Positions 24,139 through 34,421 of a stretch of DNA of 64,000 bases are shown here, piece after piece (within the stretch, counting starts at the first letter, position 1; every line of letters starts with the position of its first letter). Source of the stretch: Impatiens glandulifera (taxonomy: Eukaryota > Streptophyta > Magnoliopsida > Ericales > Balsaminaceae). The position numbers and the translations under genes are program-made. Below the pieces are notes generated by a model. That model was not told the origin of the DNA. It ran no database searches and worked only from the letters and a program-made list of their open reading frames with translations. The stretch is from the NCBI RefSeq assembly GCF_907164915.1, contig NC_061868.1, positions 31,028,439 to 31,092,438 on the forward strand, in the 5' to 3' direction.

Positions 24139-26223
24139 ATGGAGCTCCCATTGCCAACAATTTTTTTCTATTGTGCTTTCTCTAGTTTTCTTTTCATGGT
24201 ACTGAAATATTGCAAGAAACTCATATCAGAAACTCAAAAACTCCCCCCACATCCATGGAAGCTTCCTCTAATAGGAAACTTGCATCAATTGGCCGGCTCA
24301 TTGCCTCACCATTCACTGAGTAATTTAGCTCAAAAATACGGTCCCGTGATGCATTTACAGCTTGGAGAGGTATCTACTTTGGTTATTTCTTCAAGTGAGG
24401 CAGCAAAAGAGATTATGAAGACCCATGATGTAACCTTTGCAGACCGACCAAAGCTTCTTAGCCCAGAAATCTTAACATATGGTTGCACCGATATTGCCTT
24501 TGCTCCTTACGGTGAATATTGGAGGCAGTTACGCAAGATTTGCACGTTGGAGCTTTTGAGCACAAGGAGAGTTCAATCTTTTAGATCTGTTCGAGAGGAA
24601 GGGGTGTATGATCTTGTGGATTACATCCGTTCTTCACAAGGCCTTTTTCCCATTAATCTCACCAAGAAAATATTTTCTTTAACCAATGATGTAGTTTGCA
24701 AGACTGCTTTAGGAATGAAATTTAATGATCAAGAAAAACTCTTGTTGGCCCTTCAAGAGGCCACTGAGCTAGTAGGAGGGTTTGCTTTACCCGATATGTT
24801 CCCATCTCTTAAGTTCCTTCATTCCATTAATGGAGTGAAGCCCACATTGATGAAAGCACATCAAAGTGTTGATAGAATCTTGCATGATATTGTTGTTCAT
24901 CATCAACTGAAAAGGGAAACAACTAAGGAACATAAAGACGCGGGTGTTGATCAAGAGGATCTTGTTGATGTTCTTTTGCGTCTTCAGAATAGTGGAGATC
25001 TCTCGTTTCCCATCACAGTCAACAACATTAAAGCTGTACTTCAGGTATGTATATTCAGATATTACACATGTAAGAGTTGTATTGAGTTTATATCAAGAAT
25101 TTATTTTATTATTTACTAAATATTTGTGTATTCAAATATCTTAAAACTTATAACAGACATTTTCCACTAGGTTCGATTCTTTTCAGTTACATTTTTTCAA
25201 TTTAAATTTGTTTCTTACATTAAATTCAAGGCACTCGTATATATATTTTTACATTATATTTAAATCCTCTTACTCTAAATTGTAACTTTGTGTTCTTGAG
25301 TATTTAAGATGAAACTTAAAATAAGAGCTGGTTGGGTTTGTATTTATTGAAATAAATTTGATTTATTTAATAAAATATTTAATGAAGGTGATTTTGAGGA
25401 TGTAAATATTTTTTTAATAAAAAAATATAAAAAATAATAATATATAATAATAAAATATATAGTATTTTAATATTTTGATTAATAATGAATTGAATAGTGA
25501 TGATAGATGATAGAATACATGTTGGATTATAATTAAATATATAAAAAAATATAACAAGCTCTAAATAAAGTCATATCATTAATTATTGAATTTGTTGTCC
25601 ACTAGGATATTTTTATTGCAGGAACAGAAACTTCATCATCCACTGTGGAATGGGCAATGACTGAATTGATGAGAAACCCTAGGGTAATGATGAAGACACA
25701 AGTTGAGGTGAGGAAACTTATGAAAGGAAAATCCAAAATCAACGAAAGTAATATTGAAGAACTTAGTTACCTAAAAGCTGTTATCAAGGAGACACTAAGA
25801 TTGCACCCACCCATACCACTTCTACTTCCTAGAGAAGCTAGGGAAAATGTTAAGATTTTTGGCTATGACATACCTAAGAAGACTAGAGTAATAGTTAACT
25901 CATGGGCGATCATGAGAGACCCAGATCACTGGAAGGATCCGGAAGAGTTTAAGCCAGAGAGGTTTGAGTCTAATGAATCTTATGGAGATATGAAGGGGAC
26001 AGATTTTAGGTACATACCATTTGGGGCAGGTAGAAGGATGTGTCCTGGTTTGACATTTGGTAACGCTAGTGTGGAATTGCCGCTTGCTGCATTGCTTTAT
26101 CATTTTGATTGGAGTCTAGCTGATGGGTTCAAACCTGAAGATATCAATATGGAAGAAACCTTTGGAGCATCTGCCAGAAAAAAAGAGAATCTCTCCTTGA
26201 TTGCTCAATCTTTTCTTCCTTAG
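24139..26223 (+). CDS. Cytochrome P450, CYP71 family (CYP71D-like)
   Basis: A haem monooxygenase of the endoplasmic reticulum, using NADPH-P450 reductase electrons to oxidise a small lipophilic substrate. CYP71 enzymes mostly act in terpenoid, alkaloid or other specialised metabolism; the substrate cannot be read here. Two exons: 24139-25044 (302 codons) and 25606-26223, joined across a 561-bp intron with tcag|gtatgt donor and ccactag|gat acceptor in phase 0, giving 507 residues, the usual length. Seen in order: N-terminal membrane anchor (residues about 6-25), proline hinge KLPPHPWKLPLIGN (His where most relatives have Gly), WRQLRKIC helix C, I-helix AGTETSS at the start of exon 2, KETLR (ExxR), the PERF motif (residues about 426-429) and the haem loop FGAGRRMCPG with the axial Cys. 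No break or missing key residue, so it appears functional. The start codon is the first in-frame ATG before the anchor. Confidence 0.95.
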
Positions 26224-26268
26224 TTCATGGCTAACATTGTGTTGGATTTAATATGTGTTAATGAATTC

Positions 26269-26274
26269 AATAAA
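26269..26274 (+). promoter_or_regulatory. Polyadenylation signal of the P450 gene
   Basis: AATAAA 46 bp after the stop codon, in an AT-rich 3' UTR. The likely 3' UTR ends before the Copia LTR that starts near 26535. Confidence 0.5.
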
Positions 26275-26821
26275 ACAGTATCTGAGTATTATCCCAATGA
26301 AAGAGATGTATCAGCTTAACTAAAGGAATCTATTCAAATAAAGTATAAGGGTTTCAATTCAATATGTATGGAAGTGCAGAACATGGTATTTATTATTTTA
26401 GGATGCACAAATATGTTTTAAGTCTTCTAGAATTCAATAATATGGAAACATTTAAGTTTTGATACCCAAAATTTCAATATCAAATACAAAATCTCCACAA
26501 ATCCAAAATTTGAAATTCCATTCCTAGGTGTGAATGTGAGTCTAAGCATTTATTGTTATAAAATTGAAAGTTATTGGTCTTTATCGTCTTTTATGCAATT
26601 AGGACTTATTTAATCATTAATGGGTTTACGTTTGTATGTATAAGGAGTTTAGGGTTTCTAGGTTAATTTACTCCTTTAAAAGGGTTGTTTGCAAAGGTTG
26701 ATATATAATACTTAAGACTATATGTTCTTTCTTTTTTTACTTATTTACCTTTCTTCATCATTGTTCTTATAAAATTCGATAATCAAAACAAACATTTAGT
26801 ATCAGAGTCTATCTGAAGAAC

Positions 26822-27480
26822 ATGTCGTCAAAATCAACTAGAGATGCGACGGCAATAAAGATCGGAAGAGAATGGAACGTGATACTCTCATATCCATTAC
26901 TTACAAAGAGTAACTACTTGGTGTGGGCTTTGAAGATGCGGGTAAACTTACAAGCACAAGAAGTGGGGAAGACGTGATATTCAACGAGGTCAACAAACGG
27001 AAGGATAAAATGGTTTTTGCCGCCATCTATCAAGCGCTCCTTGAGGATCCTTCTCTTTGTGACCGAGAAGGATTCCGCCAAGCAAGTGTGGGAGACCCTA
27101 AAGACGATGTTGGATTGGAGAGAGTCTAGGAGGAAAATGTGAAAACCTTGAAGACACACTTCGAAGAGATTCACGTGAAGAATGGGGAGTTAGTGGATAA
27201 AAATGTGTTTCCCGAAGATGAGGAGACAAACCTTGAAGAGTTGGTGCAAGAATCGTCCACGGAAGAACTAGAGGTCGTGTTGCTCAATGAAGAGAAAGTC
27301 ATGAAGAACTTCCTCGTAAGTGGCGATGAGTATAATCACACCGACGTGTGAAACCTTGACAATGGAGCAAACAACCATATGACAAGTCATTGAGAGAAGT
27401 TCAATGAGCTCGATGAGAAGATCACCAGAAATGTGAAGTTCGAGGATGGAAGTAAGGCGCAAATGTTTCTTGATCCAACT
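26822..27480 (+). pseudogene. Copia A gag and protease remnant
   Basis: Starts at the ATG after the primer-binding site (MSSKSTRDATAIKIGRE). It shows the gag N-terminal block LTKSNYLVWALKMRVNLQAQ, then VWETLKTMLDW. Further on the 27139-27351 frame is acidic and ends in a region leading to LDNGANNHMT (about 27355-27385), which matches the Copia aspartic-protease motif D-x-G-A-x-x-H-M with Asn in place of the usual Thr or Ser. Stops and frameshifts break it, and no zinc knuckle is seen. Confidence 0.7.
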
Positions 27481-27999
27481 TGTGGGAAAATCTTTGTGAG
27501 TAGAGATGTTGTGTTCAAAGATCAAGAGAAGTGGGAGTGGTGCAACGACAACAACGAGCTCGTACAAAATTTCATGAAGTTCGGAATCCTATGATATGTT
27601 TATGAGGATGCACCATTATTAGAGTTGGATCATGATGAATTGTTGTTGCTCACCACCGACGAGACAAAAACAATTCATCACGATCCATCTCTACCAGTGG
27701 TGCCTCCACATAGACATCTCATAAGATTCTGAACTTCACTAAATTTTGTACGAGCTCGTTATAACCATTGCTCAACTTGGTATCAGAGCAAGTGGTGAAA
27801 TGACAACAACAAACTTGTACAAATTTCCGTGGAATTAGGAATCATACGCGATGTCTATGTAGAGGCGCCACTAATAAAGATGGATCGTGTTGAATTGTTG
27901 TTCCTCACCACCGATGAGCAAACAACATATCACGAGGCGGCAACCGAAGACCTGTGATATAAGTCCATAAAGAAAGAGCTCGAATCCATAAGGAAAAAT

Positions 28000-29366
28000 A
28001 AGATATGGGAGCTCATCGACTAACCACTGGTCACAAGACCATCGAGTTAAAGTGGGTTTTCAAGTTGAAAAGAGACATTAAAGGAAAATTCCTCAAACAA
28101 AAATTGAGATTGGCAGCGAAAGACTACGTATAGAAGCAAGATGTTGACTTTGAGGAGACCTTTGCACCGGTGGAGAAACTTGACACAGTCAGACTAATTA
28201 TTGTCATTGCAGATTAGTGTGGATGAGAGATCTACCAATTGCATGTTAAACCAACATTTATTAATGATGACATCGAAGAAGAAGTCTACGTCGCTCAACC
28301 TGAAGGCTTCATCATTAAAAATAAAGAGCACAAGGTGTACAAGTATACAAGACTCACTACAGACTTCGTCAAGCACCAAGGGCGTGGAACACTTGCCTCA
28401 ACAAGAGAATGATGAGTCTTGGCTTCGTGAAATTTTCTCAAGAGCAAGCTGTGTACACAAGAAATCATAGAAAAGAAGTACTCATCGTTGGCATATATAT
28501 CAACGACTTGGTCGTGATAGGATAAAGTATCAAGGGCGTTGAGGAGTTCAAAAAGTAGACGATGAATGAGTTCGAGATGAGTGATCTTGGGCTATTGTCG
28601 TACTACCTTGGTATTGAAGTGGACTAGAAGAAAGATAGCATCGAGATCAAGTGGGAAACTTATGCGAAGAGGGAGTTGAAACAGTTCACAATGGAGGATT
28701 GCAACCTAAGAAAGTATCTGATGGAAGAAAAGTTGTAGCTTGGAAAGGATTTGGAAGGAATCTTAGTGGATCCGAAGGAGTATATGTGTATCATCGGGTG
28801 TCTTAGGTACTTGACGCACACTTGACCCGATATCTCTTATGTACTAGGCATAATGAGTAGATCCATGGAGCAACCTACCACTCTACACCAACAGGCAGTA
28901 AAGCATATTCTTCGTTACGTGAAGGGAACAATGAGCTATGAGATTTAGTTAAGAAAAGGATGAGAAGTTAAAGAACTCGTTCTTTGCAGGTGTCATAGAT
29001 GATAGAAAAAATACCAGAGGGATGGTGTTTTATCTCAACGGGAATTTGATCACCTAGCAATCTCAAAAGTATCGAACTATTGCTTTATCTTCATGTGAGG
29101 CAGAGTTTATGGCAGCTACTGTAGCGTCCTGTCACGGACTTTGGCTGAGAAACTTGTTGAGCGAGGTGCTTGGATACGAGCCGAGGCCGGTAACCCTCTA
29201 TGCCGACAATAAGTCTGCATTAGTATTAATAAAAAACCCGGTGTTTCATGGCCACATCGACACTCGATTCCACTTCATCCGTGAATGTATAGAGAACTTA
29301 TATATCAACATAGAGTTCGTAAGCACTAGAGAGAAACGTTCGGACATTCTCTCCAAGGTGCTAGAA
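28000..29366 (+). pseudogene. Copia A reverse transcriptase / RNase H remnant
   Basis: Broken Copia reverse transcriptase. Pieces include the KLKRDIKGKF-like block near 28065, EEDFEETFAPV-like sequence near 28145, the YLGIEVD block (near 28605) and the LRYLTHT..DISYVLGIMSRSMEQP block (near 28800-28875). The best preserved part is the RNase H end at 29109-29369 (MAATVASCHGLWLRN, LYADNKSALVLIKNP, HIDTRFHFIRECI), which ends the polyprotein shortly before the polypurine tract. The YVDD box is altered (YINDLVVIG). Not functional. Confidence 0.75.
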
Positions 29367-29705
29367 TGAGTCAAATTCATGAAGATGTGAGAGCTGCTCG
29401 GTGTGAAGAATCTCGAACCAAATCAAGCTTATGGAGGGGATTGTGAGTTTAAGCATTTGATTGTCAACAAATTTAAAGTTATTGGTCTTTATTGTCTTTT
29501 ATGCAATTAGGACTTATTTAATTACAAATGAGTTTGGGCTTGTATGTATAAGTAGTTTATGGTATATAAGATAGTATACTTATTTAAAAGGGTTGTTTGC
29601 AAATTTTGATATACAACATTTAAGACTCTTAAAACATTTCTTCTTCTACATAATATCATTGTTTTTCTTAGTTTTTTCTTATTTTCCTTTCTTCATCATT
29701 GTTCA

Positions 29706-30935
29706 TAGACATCCTTGAAAATCTCACACAACCTATGAGTTTTTTACATCATCTTCTACCTCCAATTTGTTTCAATTCCAATCGAAATTCCCAAAAATTT
29801 GATTTTCTAAATTGCTATCTTCTTTGTTTCTCATCCATTTGGTATGATATTTTTAATTTGTTCTAGCTCAAAACATTTACAAGTTTTCGAACGATAAGAA
29901 TTTATCTCCAAAAAACTGATGGAAGAATAACTACATTTTAGTCCCTAAATTCTTTCGAATTTTGAAATTAAGTCAATGTGTTAAACATATCCATTTATAA
30001 CTATTTTTGAGCAATTTTGGCTAGAAATTCTAAACAAATTGATTTATTAAAAACATATGGTTTTCCATATACATGAAATTAAGAAATTATTTGAACTATC
30101 CAATTATGTTTTAATCATATTTAGCTTGATTTCAAGTAAAGTTAGGGTTACTTAATCATTTCATTATCAATTTGAAATGCATGCTTGTTATAACTTTTTC
30201 AGTAAACGCATTTAAAAATATTTCGGAGAATTGTTCTTTTACATATAGAAAACATATACCGGATATATTTTGATTGCAGTACTAAGTAGGTCCACCTTTA
30301 GTAGCCCGATTGAACGACACTATAGGCCGAGAAAAAGTTCACAACTTATAGAATTTCAGGCTTACAAATTAACTACATTTAAAGAATAACCACACCTTCT
30401 CCAACCCTAATTGTTTTTCATGGGCTATAAACCTTAAGCCTCAATGATCGTGGATGGAGACTTGAAGAAAGAGCCCATTACGTGTGCTTCCATGTCAAAT
30501 AGGCTTCAAAGTCAAATGAACTTTCTTTAGTTATCAAAACACTTTTAAATCTTCATCTATTTTCACCATCATAAAAATTTGACTCATTTACAGTATGTAA
30601 GAATGTGAAACATTTTTCCAAGATTCATTCGAGAATAATTAGACGTGTCAGGTGCTACTAGAGAAAACCATCTCTCCAAGTGCTACTAAAATATTAGAAT
30701 ATGTGATATTTCATGTTTTATGAAGGCATAGAGCCTTTTCTAGTGCTACTAGATGGTAAACAATAAAACTCATTATTGGTATCAACAACAAAAGTTAACC
30801 ACAATAGTTATAACGATCAATGAAGATCATATTATAACCAATCAGTGTTTCCCTATACTGATTAGAAATCAAGATATTACCGAGCGAAAAACTGCTCGAT
30901 ATTGAGGTTTTTTTTACTAGTGTCTTAGACATCTT
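29706..30935. other. Spacer between Copia A and Copia B
   Basis: No gene, RNA or repeat unit that I can support. Moderately AT-rich unique-looking sequence. A gtgctacta motif recurs three times near 30651-30750 without a regular period. Confidence 0.5.
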
Positions 30936-31431
30936 TGTTGGCCTTTTGGGTCCAGCCCAATTAGGCATTTAATTAAAAAAAGAAAACCCTAAGAATGCTG
31001 GTCATTATATCATTCTAGAGTGAGATAACATTTTGTTAAGAAGAAAAGAAACAAAGAAGAAGAAACAGAGGAAGAAGAAGAGAAGGAGGTAGTAGAGATC
31101 TCCTTACCTTTATCACCTTCAGGTTCCAATTTCTTGTTGTCTTATATCTAGACTAGCTTGAGTCAAAATAAAATTGGTTTTCTCTCTTTGTATACCTCAA
31201 CTTTGGGTTTAAAGTTGAGAAGAACATTTGTATTAGTTTCTTGTTTATAGTGAAATTTTCTAGTTGGCCCGGTAGTTTTTTACCCTCCAGGTGGAGAGGG
31301 TTTTCCACGTAAATCTGATGTTGTTTTGTTGTGTGCTTGATCTCCTATTTTAGATTTGGATAACCTTTTCACTTACTCATTTCACATCGATTGATTACAG
31401 TATAAAAGTATTCTTCGTTTCAAAATTCCCA
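30936..31431 (+). repeat. 5' LTR of Copia B
   Basis: Starts tgttggcc, contains a purine-rich leader gaagaagaaacag (about 31055-31067), and ends just before the primer-binding site. The partner is at 38462-38942. Confidence 0.9.
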
Positions 31432-31487
31432 ACGAGTGGTATCAGAGTTGTTAGGTTTAGTTTTGAAGAGTGTTTTTGTAAGTTGAG

Positions 31488-32221
31488 ATGGAAGTCAATA
31501 GCACAATGATCAGGTTGACAAATAATAACTGACAGATTTGGAAATCTAAAATGGAGGATATCCATTACAATAAAGACTTGTATGAACCGGTTGAAGGAGG
31601 TAGTACGAAGTTAAAAGATATGTCTAACGGTGATTGGATAAAATTGAACCGGAAAGCAGTCGGCACAATCAGACAGTGGCTTGACGATAGCTTGTACCAC
31701 CATGTAGCAAGTGAGAAGAGTGCATATGAGTTGTGGAAGAAGTTGGAGTCATTGTTTGAGCAAAAAATAGTAGGTAATAAAGTGTTTTTTGATTCGAAAG
31801 TTAGTAAATCTGAAATTCAGAGAAGGTACAAGTATTGTTGAGCATTTAAATGAGTTTCAAAGCTTGATTAATCAATTGTCATTGGTGGAGATGACCTTAG
31901 AAGATGAGTTGTAAGCCTTATTGCTCTCGGGATCATTGCTCGACAGTTGGAAGACATTGGTTTGTGACAGTTAGTAATGCAGCTCCGAATAGTGTTCTTA
32001 CTATGATTATAATTACTAGCAGCTTGTTCAATGAGGAGACAAGAAGAAAGTCAACTAATACAAATAGTGCACAGGCCCTGGTCATAGAGAATAGGGGAAG
32101 AGTTGAATACCGACAACAATTAAGAGGCCATAGCAAGTCCAGAGGAAGATCAAAATCTAAGGAAAGACAATGTTATCACTGTGGTAAAGAAGGTCACATG
32201 AAGAAAAATTGTAGAGCCTGA
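31488..32221 (+). pseudogene. Copia B gag remnant with zinc knuckle
   Basis: Starts ATGGAAGTCAATAGC (MEVNSTMIRLTNNN) with an in-frame stop at codon 15 before QIWKSKMED. The gag core follows (YEPVEGG, WLDDSLYHHV, AYELWKKLESLFEQK). A frameshift near 31835 and a stop at 31911 come before the C-terminal frame 31904-32221. That frame carries a basic, Arg/Ser-rich linker and an intact CCHC zinc knuckle, CYHCGKEGHMKKNC (about 32169-32210), which in living elements binds genomic RNA. Translation stops soon after, and the protease that should follow is missing. Confidence 0.85.
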
Positions 32222-32234
32222 AAAAGACTACAGA

Positions 32235-33052
32235 ATGAAGACAAAAATTTTGGTGAGGAAGTTTCACATCCCCTCAACCAAAGATGAGGTTTTGGATCTA
32301 TGCGACTACTACCCATTTGGTAAACAACATAGAGTCTCATTTAGTCAAACATCAGAAAGGAAACATAATGTGCTAGACTTGGTTTATTCAGATGTGTGTG
32401 GTCCTTTGAGGAGCAATCATTTGGTGGCAATCGATACTTTCTAACATTTATTGATGATGCATTTAGAAAGGTGTAGGTTTATTTTATGAGAATAGAATAC
32501 CAGATATTTAATTACTTTCAAGAGTTCCATGTCATGGTAGAAAGAGAGACAGACAATAATCTGAAATGTCTTCACTCTAATAACGGGGGAGAGTATACCT
32601 CTAAGGAGTTTAAAGCATATTGTGTAAAATATGGAATTCGACATGAGAAAACAGTGCCTGGAACTCCACAACACAATAGTGTGGCTGAGAGAATGAATCA
32701 CACCATTGTAGATAAGGTGAGATGCATGCTGAAGATGACAAAGTTGAAAAAACAGTTTTGGGCAGAAGTAGTTCGCACAACTTGCTATCTCATAAATATG
32801 TCACCCTCTATTTCTTTGAAGTTTGAAAAATACTAGAAAAAGTATGTTCTAAGAAAAATATTTCATACTCGCATCTAAGGGTATTTGGATGCAAAACATA
32901 TGTGCATATTCCAAAGGAACAAAGATCCAAGTTGGATGATAAAGCAATTCCTTGTATTTTCCTTGGATATGAAAATGAGGAATTTGGGTATAAATTATGG
33001 GACCCAGAAAAGAAGAGAATTGTTAGATGCAGAGATGTTGTGCTCTTCGAGG
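32235..33052 (+). pseudogene. Copia B integrase remnant
   Basis: Begins inside the GAG-pre-integrase zinc-binding region (CDYYPFGKQHRVSF) and runs into the integrase core: LVYSDVCGPL (first catalytic Asp), HSNNGGEYTSKEF where the expected S-D-N-G-G-E reads S-N-N-G-G-E so the second Asp is Asn, then TPQHNSVAERMN with the catalytic Glu. A frameshift occurs near 32444 and stops near 32477 and 32834. The frame resumes with HIPKEQRSKLDDKAIPCIFLGYENEEFGY and is cut at 33052 by the hAT MITE. Not functional. Confidence 0.85.
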
Positions 33053-33716
33053 TAGGGGTGTTCATCGGTTCGGTTTTCGGGTTCTTCGAATTTTTATTTT
33101 TTTTAAGCAAATTCGAAAACCGAACCGATTTGAATAAATTCGAAGTCGGTTTATTCGAATTCGGTAAATTCGAATTCGGTCGGATATTCGGTTTAAACCA
33201 AATATAGAACATCACCTACCCATAAGATAATTTTTTTTAAAAAGAGTTAACAAAATAAATAAGTTGTTAAAAAAATATTATCTACTTAAATTATAAAAAA
33301 ATATAAATCACGCAAACTTAGATTAACGCTAATGTATATTCGACAATTAAACGACGAAAGTAAAATAGTGTCGTCGACGACAATATATGGCAGTTGAGAC
33401 GTGTTGACAACTAGAGAAATGGGAAAATGAATTAGGGATTATGTATTTAATGTAGGGATCTAGTAGGAGGTCCATGATAATTTAATATAAATATGTAATA
33501 AGTTATATAATATATAATAAAAATGAATTCGGTTTCTGGTTTGGTTTTCGAGTTGAAACCTAAACTCGATAACCAAACCGAAAACCGTATTTGAATTCGA
33601 ATCGGTTTAAAATTCGATTCGAAAACCGAAAATATATTTCGAATTCGGTTTATTCGAATTCGGTGAATTCAAATTCGGTCGGATATTCGGTTCAGACCAA
33701 ATATTGAACACCCCTA
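33053..33716. mobile_element. hAT-type MITE with 8-bp TSD
   Basis: A 664-bp element with TIRs starting taggggtgttca and ending tgaacacccca-like (tgaacaccccta on the plus strand). It is flanked by the exact 8-bp duplication cttcgagg (33045-33052 and 33717-33724). Eight-base TSDs and short TIRs of this type fit the hAT superfamily. The inner ends carry repeated ttcgaattcggttt motifs in both orientations, so the arms can fold back. No transposase is encoded. It splits the Copia B polyprotein between its integrase and reverse transcriptase regions. Confidence 0.9.
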
Positions 33717-34421
33717 CTTCGAGGGTCAGAATGAGATAAATCTGGAAAACAACGAGAACTCGGAGAAAGTTGATGAGTCCATAGAAATCATACCAATTCC
33801 TTCACATGTATAGTCAACAATAAAAAATAAAGATGAACATAATGAAGAAGCTACTGAGGAAACCTTTAACATGAATGGTAGTAATGATGATGAAATTGTT
33901 TATGATGTTTCTAAACAGGGGAGCAACATCATCAAGAGGAGATAACTCCCAGTAAGAAGGTCTGAAAGAGAGCACAAACCTTCTAAAAGATACCTTCTTC
34001 GAAGTATATTCTATTGACAGAAGAAGGAGAAGTTTTCAGGAGGCACAAATTCATAAAGATAAAGCTAAGTGGCAAAATGCAATGAATGACGAGATGAAGC
34101 CATTGCAAGAAATGAGCACATATGAGTTGGTGGAGCTTCCTAAGGGTCGTAAGGCATTGAGAAATAAATGGATGTTCCAGCTAAAGAGAGATGAAAATGG
34201 AGAAATTATGAAGTACAAAGATCGAATGGATGTAAAGGGTTTTGGACAGAAACAGGGCATCGACTTTGAGGAGATTTTCTCACCAATGGTAATAATCACT
34301 TCCATCGTATAGTGTTAGGTCTAGTAGCTAACTTAAACCTTGAGCTTGAGAAATTTATGTAAAAACTGCATTTTTTCATGGTAACTTGGAAGAAGAGATC
34401 TATATGGTGCAACTAGAGGGA

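Larger units (their letters stand above)
26535..29705 (+). mobile_element. Decayed Copia LTR retrotransposon A
   Basis: The 5' LTR (26535 to about 26795) and 3' LTR (29442-29705) both begin tgtgag and share blocks such as gttattggtcttta, cttttatgcaattaggac, aaaagggttgtttgcaaa and ctttcttcatcattgttc. A tagtatcagagtc primer-binding-like site follows the 5' LTR (about 26797) and a polypurine tract atggagggga precedes the 3' LTR. The two LTRs differ at many sites, so the insertion is old. At about 3.2 kb it is short for Copia: most of the integrase is missing. I could not find a convincing 5-bp target duplication, and the 3' LTR may be truncated. Confidence 0.8.

Noticed and set aside
26530..26535. 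Target duplication for Copia A
   Set aside because: The five bases before the 5' LTR do not match the bases after the 3' LTR; one end may be truncated.
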